35,944 nt of DNA from an uncultured Acetatifactor sp. (GTDB lineage: Bacteria > Bacillota > Clostridia > Lachnospirales > Lachnospiraceae), in assembly GCF_910585425.1 (NCBI RefSeq), contig NZ_CAJUCP010000057.1, forward strand, positions 1-35,944. The letters are read 5' to 3'. This document shows positions 24,733-32,786 of this stretch, one piece after another (position 1 is the stretch's first letter; every line of letters starts with the position of its first letter). A model generated the notes under the pieces. It was not told the DNA's origin. It searched no databases and saw only the letters and a program-made list of their open reading frames with translations. Made by a program: the position numbers and the translations under genes.

Positions 24733-25170
24733 TTATCTGTAATGGGGCTCATACCCATCCTTGTACGTGCAGAAGCATTCTCCGCAGCTATCCTCAAAGA
24801 CTGTCAGGTATTTCTCCATGTGGGGCGCCAGCTTACATTCCCGAAGTTTCGCTTTCTCCATCCAGAAGACGCTTCCTTCATCTGTATTTTCTTTCAGCTC
24901 CCCAAGATATTCCTTTGCTTTAAACAGGAAAACGAAATATTTGTACTCGTCCTCCCCCTCCCAATACAAAAAGCCACAATTCTCTATCTTTGTGATTGCG
25001 AGTCCTGTCTCTTCCCGAAATTCCCTGACAGCGGAATCGTGTATGCTCTCACCAATCTCCGTCTTCCCGCCCGGAAACGCGATTCCCTGAAAACGCTTTA
25101 CCCTGTCGATGACCAGCACTCTGCCGTCTTCCTCCAGCATGGTCATATTCGTCAAGACGGTCTTTGCCAT
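24733..25170 (-). CDS. NUDIX hydrolase
   Basis: Cleaves a nucleoside diphosphate linked to another group. The Nudix box is complete: G35, E41 and REFREETGL at 49-57 (GX5EX7REUXEEXGU). The rest resembles MutT/8-oxo-dGTPase-like family members, which does not fix the substrate. The start at 25170 (MAKTVLTNMT, 145 residues) follows GGGAGGGCAAGAA. It sits between argJ and argB in an otherwise standard arginine cluster, an unusual place for a NUDIX gene, and has no known arginine role. Confidence 0.88.
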   Translation of the reverse strand: MAKTVLTNMTMLEEDGRVLVIDRVKRFQGIAFPGGKTEIGESIHDSAVREFREETGLAITKIENCGFLYWEGEDEYKYFVFLFKAKEYLGELKENTDEGSVFWMEKAKLRECKLAPHMEKYLTVFEDSCGECFCTYKDGYEPHYR

Positions 25171-25269
25171 TTCTTGCCCTCCCAATAAAATCTACTATTT
25201 CCCATAAAAGCATTGTCCATGCAATTCCCCGTTTCTTTCGTGTGTAACTTATACTGCGCACTGATTAAC

Positions 25270-25348
25270 TTTACAGTGCAATCCGACTGCAGACCGCCAG
25301 CCAGGCACTTTCCCATGGACACCACTGTAAATCCTGGCGGTCTACAGT
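25270..25348. repeat. Interleaved inverted repeats between argJ and the NUDIX gene
   Basis: Repeat a: 25287-25300 pairs with 25334-25347 (13 of 14 bases, CTGCAGACCGCCAG). Repeat b: TTTACAGTG at 25270-25278 pairs with CACTGTAAA at 25323-25331. The pairs interleave, so they are mutually exclusive or form a pseudoknot. The position just past the argJ stop suggests a terminator or leader switch. Confidence 0.7.
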
Positions 25349-25358
25349 ATAGAACTTC

Positions 25359-26582
25359 TTAGCTGCGGTAATCCGCATTTATTTTTACGTAATCATAGCT
25401 TAAATCGCAGCCCCAGGCGGTGGCCTCTTCCTCTCCCATATGCATGTCCGCCAGGACTGTGACCTCCGGGTCGGACAGAATCTTCGTGGCCTCCTCCTCG
25501 CTGTAGCCACAGGCCACGCCGTTTCCATAGATATGGATCCGGCCGCTCCTGCTCTGGAAATAGAGATCCACATTTTCCGGGTCGAACTTCGCGCCGGAAT
25601 AGCCCAGGGCGCAGAGAATCCGGCCCCAGTTGGCATCGTGGCCGAAGATGGCCGCCTTGGTCAGGGAGGAGCAGATGACGGATTTCGCCAGAGTCCTCGC
25701 ATCCTCCTTAGTGGCGGCGCCGGTGACCTTGGTCTCGAACAGGGCCGTAGCGCCCTCTCCGTCCCCTGCCATTTTCTTCGCCAGATAGGTGGTGACGAAG
25801 TGCAGGGCCTGACAGAAGGCATCGTAGTCCGAGCCCTCAGACATGATCTCAGCATTGCCCGCAAGACCGTTGGCCAGAATCAGCAGGGTGTCGTTGGTGC
25901 TGGTGTCGCCGTCCACGGATATCATGTTGAAGGAATCCACTACATCGGCCCGCAGGGCTTTCTGGAGCATCTCCTTTGAGATGCATGCGTCCGTGGCCAG
26001 GAACCCCAGCATGGTGCACATATTGGGATGGATCATGCCGGAGCCCTTGCACATGCCGCCCAGGGTGACTTTTTTGCCGCCCAGCTCAAATTCCACGGCT
26101 ATCTGCTTGGGCACGGTGTCCGTGGTCATGATGGCTTTCGCCGCGTCCGCCCCGGCCTCCGGCCCCTCCGCTTTCGTCTCGGTCAGCTTCCGGATGCCCT
26201 CCTTCAATCTGTCCAGGGGCAGCTGCATGCCGATGACTCCCGTGGAGGCCACCAGCACGGCATCTCCGGGAATCCCCAGCAGTTCCCCCGCACATTCGGC
26301 TTCCGCCCGGCAGCAGTCCATCCCCTGCTTTCCGGTACAGGCGTTCGCGATGCCGGAGTTGACTACGACCGCCTGGGCATAAGGGGATTCCTCCACGATT
26401 TTCCTGTCCCAGATGACCGGAGCCGCTTTCACCACGTTCGCAGTGAAAGTCCCTGCCGCCACGCAGGGCACAGTGCTGTAGACCAGCGCCATGTCCTTTC
26501 TGTTCTGATACTTTATAGCCGCCTCCACGCCTGCTGCCTGGAAGCCCTTCGCCGCGGTGATGCCGCCTTCTATCTGTTTCAT
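25359..26582 (-). CDS. argJ: Bifunctional ornithine acetyltransferase/N-acetylglutamate synthase
   Basis: Transfers acetyl from N-acetylornithine to glutamate, recycling the acetyl group in arginine synthesis. The proenzyme cleaves itself before a conserved Thr; here the site is SGMIHPNMCT with T190 as the new N-terminal nucleophile, followed by MLGFLATDA. VNSGIANACTG and VASTGVIG are further family blocks. Length is 407 residues, full. The start follows GGGAGGTACATAC. argC, usually next to argJ, is not in the window; an AAA ATPase gene lies upstream. Whether the enzyme is mono- or bifunctional cannot be told from sequence alone. Confidence 0.94.
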   Translation of the reverse strand: MKQIEGGITAAKGFQAAGVEAAIKYQNRKDMALVYSTVPCVAAGTFTANVVKAAPVIWDRKIVEESPYAQAVVVNSGIANACTGKQGMDCCRAEAECAGELLGIPGDAVLVASTGVIGMQLPLDRLKEGIRKLTETKAEGPEAGADAAKAIMTTDTVPKQIAVEFELGGKKVTLGGMCKGSGMIHPNMCTMLGFLATDACISKEMLQKALRADVVDSFNMISVDGDTSTNDTLLILANGLAGNAEIMSEGSDYDAFCQALHFVTTYLAKKMAGDGEGATALFETKVTGAATKEDARTLAKSVICSSLTKAAIFGHDANWGRILCALGYSGAKFDPENVDLYFQSRSGRIHIYGNGVACGYSEEEATKILSDPEVTVLADMHMGEEEATAWGCDLSYDYVKINADYRS

Positions 26583-26668
26583 GTATGTACCTCCCTGGGT
26601 GCTTTCTCAACTATGTCCTCGTCTGCCTGCGGCAGGCATGGATTCGGTATTCTTCCCGGAAAATGCCG

Positions 26669-26812
26669 CTATGCTATGTACTGCAAAAGCTCCGGGAACC
26701 GCTCGGCGTTTTCCCTCACATAATTTCTCTTAAACGCGGCGAAGCCCGACTCCCTTCGCAGCAGCGCCTTCAGCTTTCTCATCACGGCTTTTGACTCCGG
26801 TTTCTGTTTCAT
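26669..26812 (-). CDS. Small 47-residue protein downstream of the AAA ATPase
   Basis: A short frame starting MKQKPESKAVMRKL and ending FPELLQYIA, strongly basic and probably helical. Its ATG lies 10 bp after the ATPase stop, with GGAAGAA just before it, so co-translation is plausible. I do not recognise the family. It could be a small partner of the ATPase, or the remnant of a longer second gene. Confidence 0.45.
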   Translation of the reverse strand: MKQKPESKAVMRKLKALLRRESGFAAFKRNYVRENAERFPELLQYIA

Positions 26813-26822
26813 TTCTTCCAGA

Positions 26823-27761
26823 TTATTCCACCAGGATATTTTTTTCCAGGTCGTAAATCACCGCATCCTGTATGCTGCCCAGGATAAACGGCGAATGGGT
26901 CGATACGATGAACTGGATATTGGGGAATATCGTAGTCAGCAGCCCCAGTATGGCTTTCTGCAGCTCTATGTGCAGATGGGTCTCGATTTCATCCACCAGC
27001 ACGATTCCCGGCACATTGAAATCAAACGACCGCTTTGTCTTCTTCTCCATCCGCATCATCATATCCAGCACGATGTCCAGCACTGCGCCATATCCTCCAG
27101 ACAGGGTGTTGAAATCGAACAGCTCTTTGTCCTTTTCTTTTATATGAAAGGAAAAAGTGTCTTCCTCAAATATCAGCTCCAGGGAATCGTCATTGAATAT
27201 TTTACGCAGCAAATCCCGGAATCTATCGAACCATCGTTTGATTTCATCCGCTTTTTCGCTCTTCCCGTTATTCCTGGCAAAGGCCTCCGTGGCTTTCAAA
27301 TCCAATAAGTACCTGATGACCTCTCGCCCCGGCCCATCGGTTATGGCATATTTATCTTTTAAATCCACCTTCTCAATGTGCTTTGGGACTTCTGCCCGGA
27401 ATATCCGCTCAGCTTTATAATAGGCCATGACGAATTCTCCGCGCATCAGGCCGGTGCTTATCGCATCAAGAGATTGGTTAAATGTCAGATTGAGCACAGC
27501 CTGAACCGCGGCAGCTGCAGTCGTGCCATCCTCATTCCGACATCCCCCGCCGTGATTTGAATCATATCTTGCTCCCGCCAGTCTGACAAGCCTCTCCTCA
27601 TCCAAATAACGGGCCAAAGCTTCCAAGACGGAGGTCTTACCGCTGCCGTTTTTTCCGGTCAATATCAGGTGCTTTATTTTCTTGTCTGAAAGAGAGATAG
27701 TAATATTCTTCAAATGCCTGACATGTTCTATCTTCAGTTCCGAAAGAAAAATATTGTCCAT
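26823..27761 (-). CDS. AAA family ATPase (ABC/SMC-like, OLD/Septu-type)
   Basis: Soluble ATPase of 312 residues with ABC-type ATPase features: Walker A GKNGSGKTS at 36-44, an ABC-like signature LSGGYG at 220-225, Walker B LVDEIETHLH at 255-264 and the switch STHSP at 287-291. ATPases of this shape (AAA_15/AAA_21) include the ATPase parts of OLD, Septu PtuA and retron-associated defence systems. No nuclease domain is fused, and no HNH gene follows, only a 47-residue ORF. A defence role is therefore possible but unproven. The start follows AGGGGAAACTTT; the gene lies 73 bp after a GNAT gene. Confidence 0.85.
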   Translation of the reverse strand: MDNIFLSELKIEHVRHLKNITISLSDKKIKHLILTGKNGSGKTSVLEALARYLDEERLVRLAGARYDSNHGGGCRNEDGTTAAAAVQAVLNLTFNQSLDAISTGLMRGEFVMAYYKAERIFRAEVPKHIEKVDLKDKYAITDGPGREVIRYLLDLKATEAFARNNGKSEKADEIKRWFDRFRDLLRKIFNDDSLELIFEEDTFSFHIKEKDKELFDFNTLSGGYGAVLDIVLDMMMRMEKKTKRSFDFNVPGIVLVDEIETHLHIELQKAILGLLTTIFPNIQFIVSTHSPFILGSIQDAVIYDLEKNILVE

Positions 27762-27834
27762 AAAGTTTCCCCTACACCTCTCCCGATTTCAAGTCCCTGG
27801 CGGCAATTTCCTCTGGCCATGACAGATTTCCCGC

Positions 27835-28299
27835 TCACTGGTTGAACGCCGTAATATTCGCCTCGTTCAGCGTAAAATCGTAATAATTCAGATCCTCCCG
27901 CCTGGTCCAGCCGATGCGCTTCCAGAACGCGTTCCCCACATCGTTGGCCGTGAAGGCGATCAGGCTGACCTTGTTGATATGCTCCGCCTTCAGGGCGTTC
28001 ATGCAGTAGACCACCATGGCCTTGCCGATGCCCATCCTGCGCCAGTCCTCCCGGACGCACACATGGTACAGGCAGCCCCGCCTGCCGTCATGGCCACAGA
28101 GTATCCCGCCCACGATCTCGCCGTCCCCGCTCATGGCCACCACGCTGGTGGCGGGATTGCGCTCCAGGAAGCGCTCCACGCCCTCCCTGGAATCGTCTAT
28201 GCTGCGCATGCCGAAGCCCCGGATGGTCTTCCACAGGGCGTAGAGCCCCTGGTAATCCTCTATTGTCATGGTCTTGATTGTAAACGTTTTATCGTTCAT
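27835..28299 (-). CDS. GNAT family N-acetyltransferase
   Basis: Transfers an acetyl group from acetyl-CoA to an unknown amine. The acetyl-CoA binding loop is VCVREDWRRMGIGKAMV, followed by AFTANDVGNAFWKRIGW, which is typical of the family C-terminus. The start at 28299 (MNDKTFTIKTM, 154 residues) follows AGGGAAAGAG; a longer frame would run through its promoter and into the PNPOx gene. A good promoter lies about 85 bp upstream. The substrate is unknown. Confidence 0.88.
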   Translation of the reverse strand: MNDKTFTIKTMTIEDYQGLYALWKTIRGFGMRSIDDSREGVERFLERNPATSVVAMSGDGEIVGGILCGHDGRRGCLYHVCVREDWRRMGIGKAMVVYCMNALKAEHINKVSLIAFTANDVGNAFWKRIGWTRREDLNYYDFTLNEANITAFNQ

Positions 28300-28381
28300 C
28301 TCTTTCCCTGTCTTTTCCCTTTGTCTGGCCTGGGCTCTGATATCCTTCTGCCAATATCTGACATCTGCCACAGGCTTTACC

Positions 28382-28410
28382 AGTATACACCGTTTCCGCT
28401 GAAAGGACAA
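28382..28410 (-). promoter_or_regulatory. Promoter of the GNAT gene
   Basis: TTGTCC (28405-28410) and TATACT (28382-28387) on the minus strand with a 17-bp spacer, a strong match to the housekeeping consensus. It lies just past the stop of the PNPOx-like gene. Confidence 0.65.
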
Positions 28411-28429
28411 TGCTTTTTTGTCATGAAGT

Positions 28430-28861
28430 TCATGCCGTAAAATCGATGTCATATCTGGTTCCGTGATGGTACAGCACGCCCTCGGTCAGGCGCACCCGCA
28501 GGAGGCAGGTGTTGGGATCCTCCTCATCGGTGTGCCCGTTGTCATACCACGCGGCGAAGGCTGTCCTGACCTTTGCCATGATCTGCGCATTGCATTCCGT
28601 CTTCACATGCCCCAGATTCTCCCCTATGCCCTGCGCCGTGAACCAGTCGCCGCAGACCGCCACGGACCGCTCCTTCCCGATGTGCCGCATCTTGTTGGAA
28701 AGGGCATAGGTCACGATGTAGAACGCCCCGTCCTCATAGTAAGCGTCCACGGTCCGCACATAGGGCTTCCCCTCATCCACCGTGGCCAGCGCCAGCAGGC
28801 TGTCGCAGCCGAACCTTTCGTCCATGATCCGCGCTGTCTCTTTCGTAAGCTTCTCTCCCAT
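28430..28861 (-). CDS. Pyridoxamine 5'-phosphate oxidase-like flavoprotein
   Basis: Small PNPOx-like split-barrel protein of 143 residues, expected to bind FMN or a related flavin. Family blocks are LLALATVDEGKPYVRTVDAYYEDGAFYI and YALSNKMRHIGKERSVAVCGDWFTAQG. Many clostridial members of this size are uncharacterised. AAAAAGGAGCGAAAA precedes the start. It lies about 100 bp from a broken fic gene, with a small stem (CCGATGCC/GGCATCGG) between them. Confidence 0.85.
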   Translation of the reverse strand: MGEKLTKETARIMDERFGCDSLLALATVDEGKPYVRTVDAYYEDGAFYIVTYALSNKMRHIGKERSVAVCGDWFTAQGIGENLGHVKTECNAQIMAKVRTAFAAWYDNGHTDEEDPNTCLLRVRLTEGVLYHHGTRYDIDFTA

Positions 28862-28965
28862 TTTTCGCTCCTTTTTTACCGAAAATCCGTTTCCAGTTTC
28901 CAGACAACCGATGCCCGCGGCATCGGCTTTCCGGCATCCTCATATACCTGCGTCGCCGGGCCGCC

Positions 28966-29175
28966 CTACATGAAGTACCGGCATTTGTCCAGGTAAAATG
29001 CCTGCTCCCTGCGCAGCAGCCCAACCAGCTTATCCAGGTCCTCCCGCTCTCTGTAATCCTTCAATGCCTCCAGATATTCATTCCTGTTCGCATCCTCAAT
29101 CACTGCCGGCACGATTCCGCCTTTCAGGCATTCCCGGAAAAGAATCAGCCTGCCTGTCCTGCCGTTGCCGTCGGC
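28966..29175 (-). pseudogene. C-terminal fragment of a Fic family protein
   Basis: The frame reads ADGNGRTGRLILFRECLKGG and then VPAVIEDANRNEYLEALKDY, ending CRYFM and a stop. DGNGRxGR is the nucleotide-binding half of the Fic active-site motif (HPFx(D/E)GNGRxGR), which in intact enzymes AMPylates or otherwise modifies target proteins. The catalytic HPF part and everything before it are missing: a stop codon and AT-rich DNA begin directly upstream of the A-D-G-N-G codons. The gene was probably split by an insertion whose end lies near 29176. Confidence 0.8.
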
Positions 29176-29226
29176 TTATGTCAAGTATGGGACAAAATTT
29201 TTTTGATTTTTCTAAATAAACACAAA

Positions 29227-30390
29227 TCAATGAAGTCCTGCCCTGTAAGTCAATAAATTCATTACTTTTTTATTATGTAACAGTTGATCGTTATTATAGT
29301 CTATTATTTCTTCGCTTAAAAACAAATAATATCCTATAACAATATCTTTTATTATGTCTCCACCTAAGTCAATCACATATGATTCGAACAAATCATATTG
29401 AGTGTGCCCACCTAATTGCTCATCAATTTTTTTCTTTTCAATACAAACCACAAAATGTTCATGACATTCTTCCGGTGCTGGATCCAAAAAAATATCTAAC
29501 TGAACATATTGAGGGTCTCTATGCTTTTTTTGACCATAATAGTCATATTCTAGAATACTTTTCACAACATCCAATAACTCTAAATAGTTATTTATGCATA
29601 GATAAGCTTGTAAGCCCTCATCCCTAAGGAAAAAATCTATAGCTTTTTCTTTTAATAAACTTTCATGCTCACATCTTCTTAATGCTTTTATATAGTTGTG
29701 GTATTCAACTTCTTCTTTTATAGTTAAATCCTGTTGCTTCAATTTTACATTTATTTCACTCAAATGAGTTGAGATTGATAATTGGCGTTTATCATTTATA
29801 ACCACTTTAAACTTACTTTTGTGATTACTATAATACCATTCTCTTAAATTATTCTTAGTCAATATAGGAAATTTATCTACTTTATTCTCTTCTTCTAAAT
29901 CAAAAAGAAACTGAACTTCATTGTCATTTTCTAATTGTTTACCAGAGTCCCCATTACTCTTACTCAACGGAAATTTGGCTTTCTTTCTTGGATTCTCACT
30001 GTAACCAACCCCATTAAGCAACTTTTTAATAGCGACCTCCTCTTGCTGCTCAAACAAGTCAATATATATAATACTGGATAGCAAACCTTCTGGCTTAACA
30101 TCTGCAACACGTATAGGTATGAGTTCTGCCCTTTTTCCTGTTGGATCATAATTAAATATTGAAGCCCACTCTGCTTGACAATATTCCGACTCTAAATAAG
30201 ATTGTGATAATATCAAAATTGTCCTTTTGCAAGATAAAATTGCATTTTGCATTTCTAAAACAAAGTTATTTCCTGGTTTAAAATCCCATGCTTGGATTAT
30301 CGTCTTATATCCGTATTCTTCCAGTGTACCTGCAACCCATTTTGCCCACTGACCATCTGCTTTATTATAGCTGATAAAAAAATCCTTCAC
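29227..30390 (-). CDS. TIR-domain protein with unrecognised C-terminal half
   Basis: The N-terminal 140 residues form a TIR domain: MKDFFISYNKAD at the start, TIIQAWDFKPG in the BB-loop region, ILILSQSYLESEYCQAEW with E74 at the place of the NADase catalytic Glu, and IPIRVADVKPEGLL. Bacterial TIR proteins of this kind consume NAD or make signalling nucleotides in anti-phage defence. After a charged linker (about 140-180), residues 180-387 form a domain I do not recognise, rich in acidic and aromatic residues (QYVQLDIFLDP, CHEHFVVCIEKK). No ThsA/B or other known partner is present. The start is a GTG preceded by AAGGAGG. Markedly AT-rich, unlike its neighbours, which suggests transfer. Confidence 0.82.
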   Translation of the reverse strand: MKDFFISYNKADGQWAKWVAGTLEEYGYKTIIQAWDFKPGNNFVLEMQNAILSCKRTILILSQSYLESEYCQAEWASIFNYDPTGKRAELIPIRVADVKPEGLLSSIIYIDLFEQQEEVAIKKLLNGVGYSENPRKKAKFPLSKSNGDSGKQLENDNEVQFLFDLEEENKVDKFPILTKNNLREWYYSNHKSKFKVVINDKRQLSISTHLSEINVKLKQQDLTIKEEVEYHNYIKALRRCEHESLLKEKAIDFFLRDEGLQAYLCINNYLELLDVVKSILEYDYYGQKKHRDPQYVQLDIFLDPAPEECHEHFVVCIEKKKIDEQLGGHTQYDLFESYVIDLGGDIIKDIVIGYYLFLSEEIIDYNNDQLLHNKKVMNLLTYRAGLH

Positions 30391-30451
30391 AATTCAATCC
30401 ATCCTCCTTCGTAGATTTAATTCTTGAAGATTGAAATCTTATCTCATAATT

Positions 30452-31147
30452 CTAATCACAAACCACCCCAAAATTCTCAAACATTATCTCCACTCTCCCT
30501 ACCTTCTTCTCCGTATGATAATGCCCGCAATACCACTTCCTATAATCCAATCTATCCTCAATCCCGTCCAGCCATTCCTCCGTAGACTTGTCCACCTTAC
30601 TCTGGTCAACCCCAGCCATAAACACCTCCACCGGCTCATACTTCAACGGCGTGGTATGGCTCAACACCACATCCACCTTCCACCCCAGCTTATCCAGCCG
30701 GCTCTCCACATATCTCTTAACCTCATCAGAAGGCTGCTCATCCGGCCACCACCCATACCCATACATAAGCCGAACCATCTTATCAATACTGTAGGCCCCG
30801 CCCATGACAATGGCCTGCTTCCCGTCCAAATCAAACACTTTCCCGTCCTTCGCAAACAGCAGGCTCGGATACTCTTCTTCCTGGTACACCACGCCGCCAT
30901 GCCACACCTTCTCCTGATAGCCCTCAATGGTCTGCGGCCTCTGCTCATGATTCCCATGAATCGCAAATACCGTAATCGGAAGGGATTCCAGGAACTCCTT
31001 CTTCCTCATATCCCGGATTCCCCCGCTGAAATTAATCCCGGCATCCCCAAGAATAATCATCACATCTTCCTTACAGGTCCCGAACCGCCTGCAGAAAGCC
31101 TCAATCCGTCCAAACTCCCCATGAGTATCCCCCGTTATGTAAATCAT
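30452..31147 (-). CDS. Calcineurin-like metallophosphoesterase
   Basis: Two-metal phosphoesterase of 231 residues. Motifs in order: GDTHGE (D7, H9), GDAG (D35), GNHE (N66, H67), LSHTTP and GHYHTE, all metal or phosphate ligands of the family. Substrates range from nucleotides to phosphoproteins and cannot be told here. The start at 31147 (MIYITGDTHGEF) gives the normal family N-terminus. It sits upstream of the TIR gene in the same direction, 61 bp apart, and 57 bp after the recombinase trio, so it may belong to the mobile element cargo. Confidence 0.88.
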   Translation of the reverse strand: MIYITGDTHGEFGRIEAFCRRFGTCKEDVMIILGDAGINFSGGIRDMRKKEFLESLPITVFAIHGNHEQRPQTIEGYQEKVWHGGVVYQEEEYPSLLFAKDGKVFDLDGKQAIVMGGAYSIDKMVRLMYGYGWWPDEQPSDEVKRYVESRLDKLGWKVDVVLSHTTPLKYEPVEVFMAGVDQSKVDKSTEEWLDGIEDRLDYRKWYCGHYHTEKKVGRVEIMFENFGVVCD

Positions 31148-31204
31148 GCCATCATCCTTTCCGGATGCCCGCCGTCCGGCAGACATCCTAATTATACCAT
31201 ATCC

Positions 31205-32785
31205 TCACCGCATTTCACCCAAAATCTTTTCATAAACGTCCCCAAATTTCCAAGCCACCTCCAGCCTGTCCTCCCCCATCACCTTGGCGCTCTCAATCAA
31301 AGAAGCCATCACCCGCTTATCATACCCCTCCAGATGAAGATACTCCCGAATCCGGAAAGCCTCCCGGTACTCCCTCTGCCCGGCTTCCGCCACAATCTCC
31401 CGCGCTTCCGCTTCCGACACCGCCGCAGACAGCTCCTGCCTCCTGGCATCCAGCGCCCTCTTTCTCTCCACAAACCGCTCCCTTGACAACTTCCCCGCCT
31501 TATAATCCTCATACCCGGAAATCTTCGCCTCGTCCAGCCTGCGCATCTCCGCCCGCAAACTCTCTGCGTCCGCTCCCGGCTCCTTCATACCCTGCCGCCC
31601 TTTCAGCGCCCGCTCCGCCTCCAGAAGAAGCTCCGCCTGCTTCCTCACCAGACGCACCAGCGTATCCTCCGCAAGCGCCTTCTTCATCCTCACCCGGCTG
31701 CAGGGGCTGTCCCGGTGCATCCGCCCCGTAGGGCAGTACAGGATGCTCTCCTTCTGCGTCCCCGGCCGGAGCGTCAGCCCGCAGTGCGGGCAGACAATGA
31801 CCGAATAATTCCCCTTATTGGCAGGCTCCCTTTTCTTCCCCTGCACCACGCTCCGCATGTTGGCATTGGCCCGGTCAAATTCTTCCTGGGTCACGATCCC
31901 CTCATGGGTATTCCTGACCACGATCCAGTCCGACCTGTCCACGCCCACCTGCCTCCTGGAATCAAAACTCTCATAAGCCTTCTTCCCGGCCACCATATGC
32001 CCCGCATACCGCTCGTCCCGGATGATCTTTGCCACCATGGACGTATTCCATCCGCCCTTCTTCCCCTCCGGGAACCAGTCCCGTGTACAGCCTTTCCCCT
32101 GCTTATAGACCGCCGGTGTAGGCACGCCCTCTTCATTCAGTATCTTTACAATCTCATTCCGACGCATCCCCTCCCCCACCATCCGGAAGATTCGCCGCAC
32201 AATCACCGCCGCCTCTTCGTCAACCACCAGCTTATGCACATCCTCCGGGTCCTTCCGATACCCGAAAAACCCATAAGGCCCGATATATTCCCCGCGCTTC
32301 ATCCTGGTCTCCACCGCGCTCTTCACCTTATGGGACAGATCCCTGCTGTAAAGGCTGTACACCAGATTCCTGAACGCCACGTCAATGCCGCCCGTCCGCC
32401 CGTCCAGCATGGCGCTGTCGTACCCGTCATTCACGGAGACAACCCTCACCCCCAGGAAGGGAAATACCTGCTCCAGCAGGTTCCCCACCTCCACATAATT
32501 TCTCCCAAGCCGGGAAAGGTCCTTCACCACGATGCACCCCACCTTCCCGGCCTGGCACTGCCCAATCAGCTCCTGAAAGCCCGGACGGTCCAGGTTCCTG
32601 CCCGTATATCCGTCATCCAGGAACTCCTTTACAGAAGCCCCTCCAAAGTCCTCATGCCCGGAAATATACTTCCTCAAAAGCGCCCTCTGGTTCATCACGC
32701 TGTCGCTCTCTTCCTTCCCGTCCTGTATATCGTCATCTTCCAGGGAAATCCGGATATACAGCGCCACTATATTTTCCATGCCCAT
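31205..32785 (-). CDS. Large serine recombinase 3
   Basis: Site-specific recombinase of 526 residues. The resolvase domain opens MGMENIVALYIRISLEDD with catalytic Ser14; DLSRLGRNYVEVGN supplies active-site arginines. A recombinase domain follows (YGFFGYRKDPEDVHKLVVDEEAAVIVRRIF), then a zinc ribbon (VCPHCG and later Cys residues) and a coiled-coil C-terminus. The start at 32785 follows GGAGGGATAGG and lies 1 nt after the stop of recombinase 2; a longer upstream frame is a shadow of that gene. Such enzymes integrate and excise conjugative elements, phages and related islands. Confidence 0.92.
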   Translation of the reverse strand: MGMENIVALYIRISLEDDDIQDGKEESDSVMNQRALLRKYISGHEDFGGASVKEFLDDGYTGRNLDRPGFQELIGQCQAGKVGCIVVKDLSRLGRNYVEVGNLLEQVFPFLGVRVVSVNDGYDSAMLDGRTGGIDVAFRNLVYSLYSRDLSHKVKSAVETRMKRGEYIGPYGFFGYRKDPEDVHKLVVDEEAAVIVRRIFRMVGEGMRRNEIVKILNEEGVPTPAVYKQGKGCTRDWFPEGKKGGWNTSMVAKIIRDERYAGHMVAGKKAYESFDSRRQVGVDRSDWIVVRNTHEGIVTQEEFDRANANMRSVVQGKKREPANKGNYSVIVCPHCGLTLRPGTQKESILYCPTGRMHRDSPCSRVRMKKALAEDTLVRLVRKQAELLLEAERALKGRQGMKEPGADAESLRAEMRRLDEAKISGYEDYKAGKLSRERFVERKRALDARRQELSAAVSEAEAREIVAEAGQREYREAFRIREYLHLEGYDKRVMASLIESAKVMGEDRLEVAWKFGDVYEKILGEMR

Positions 32786-32786
32786 C

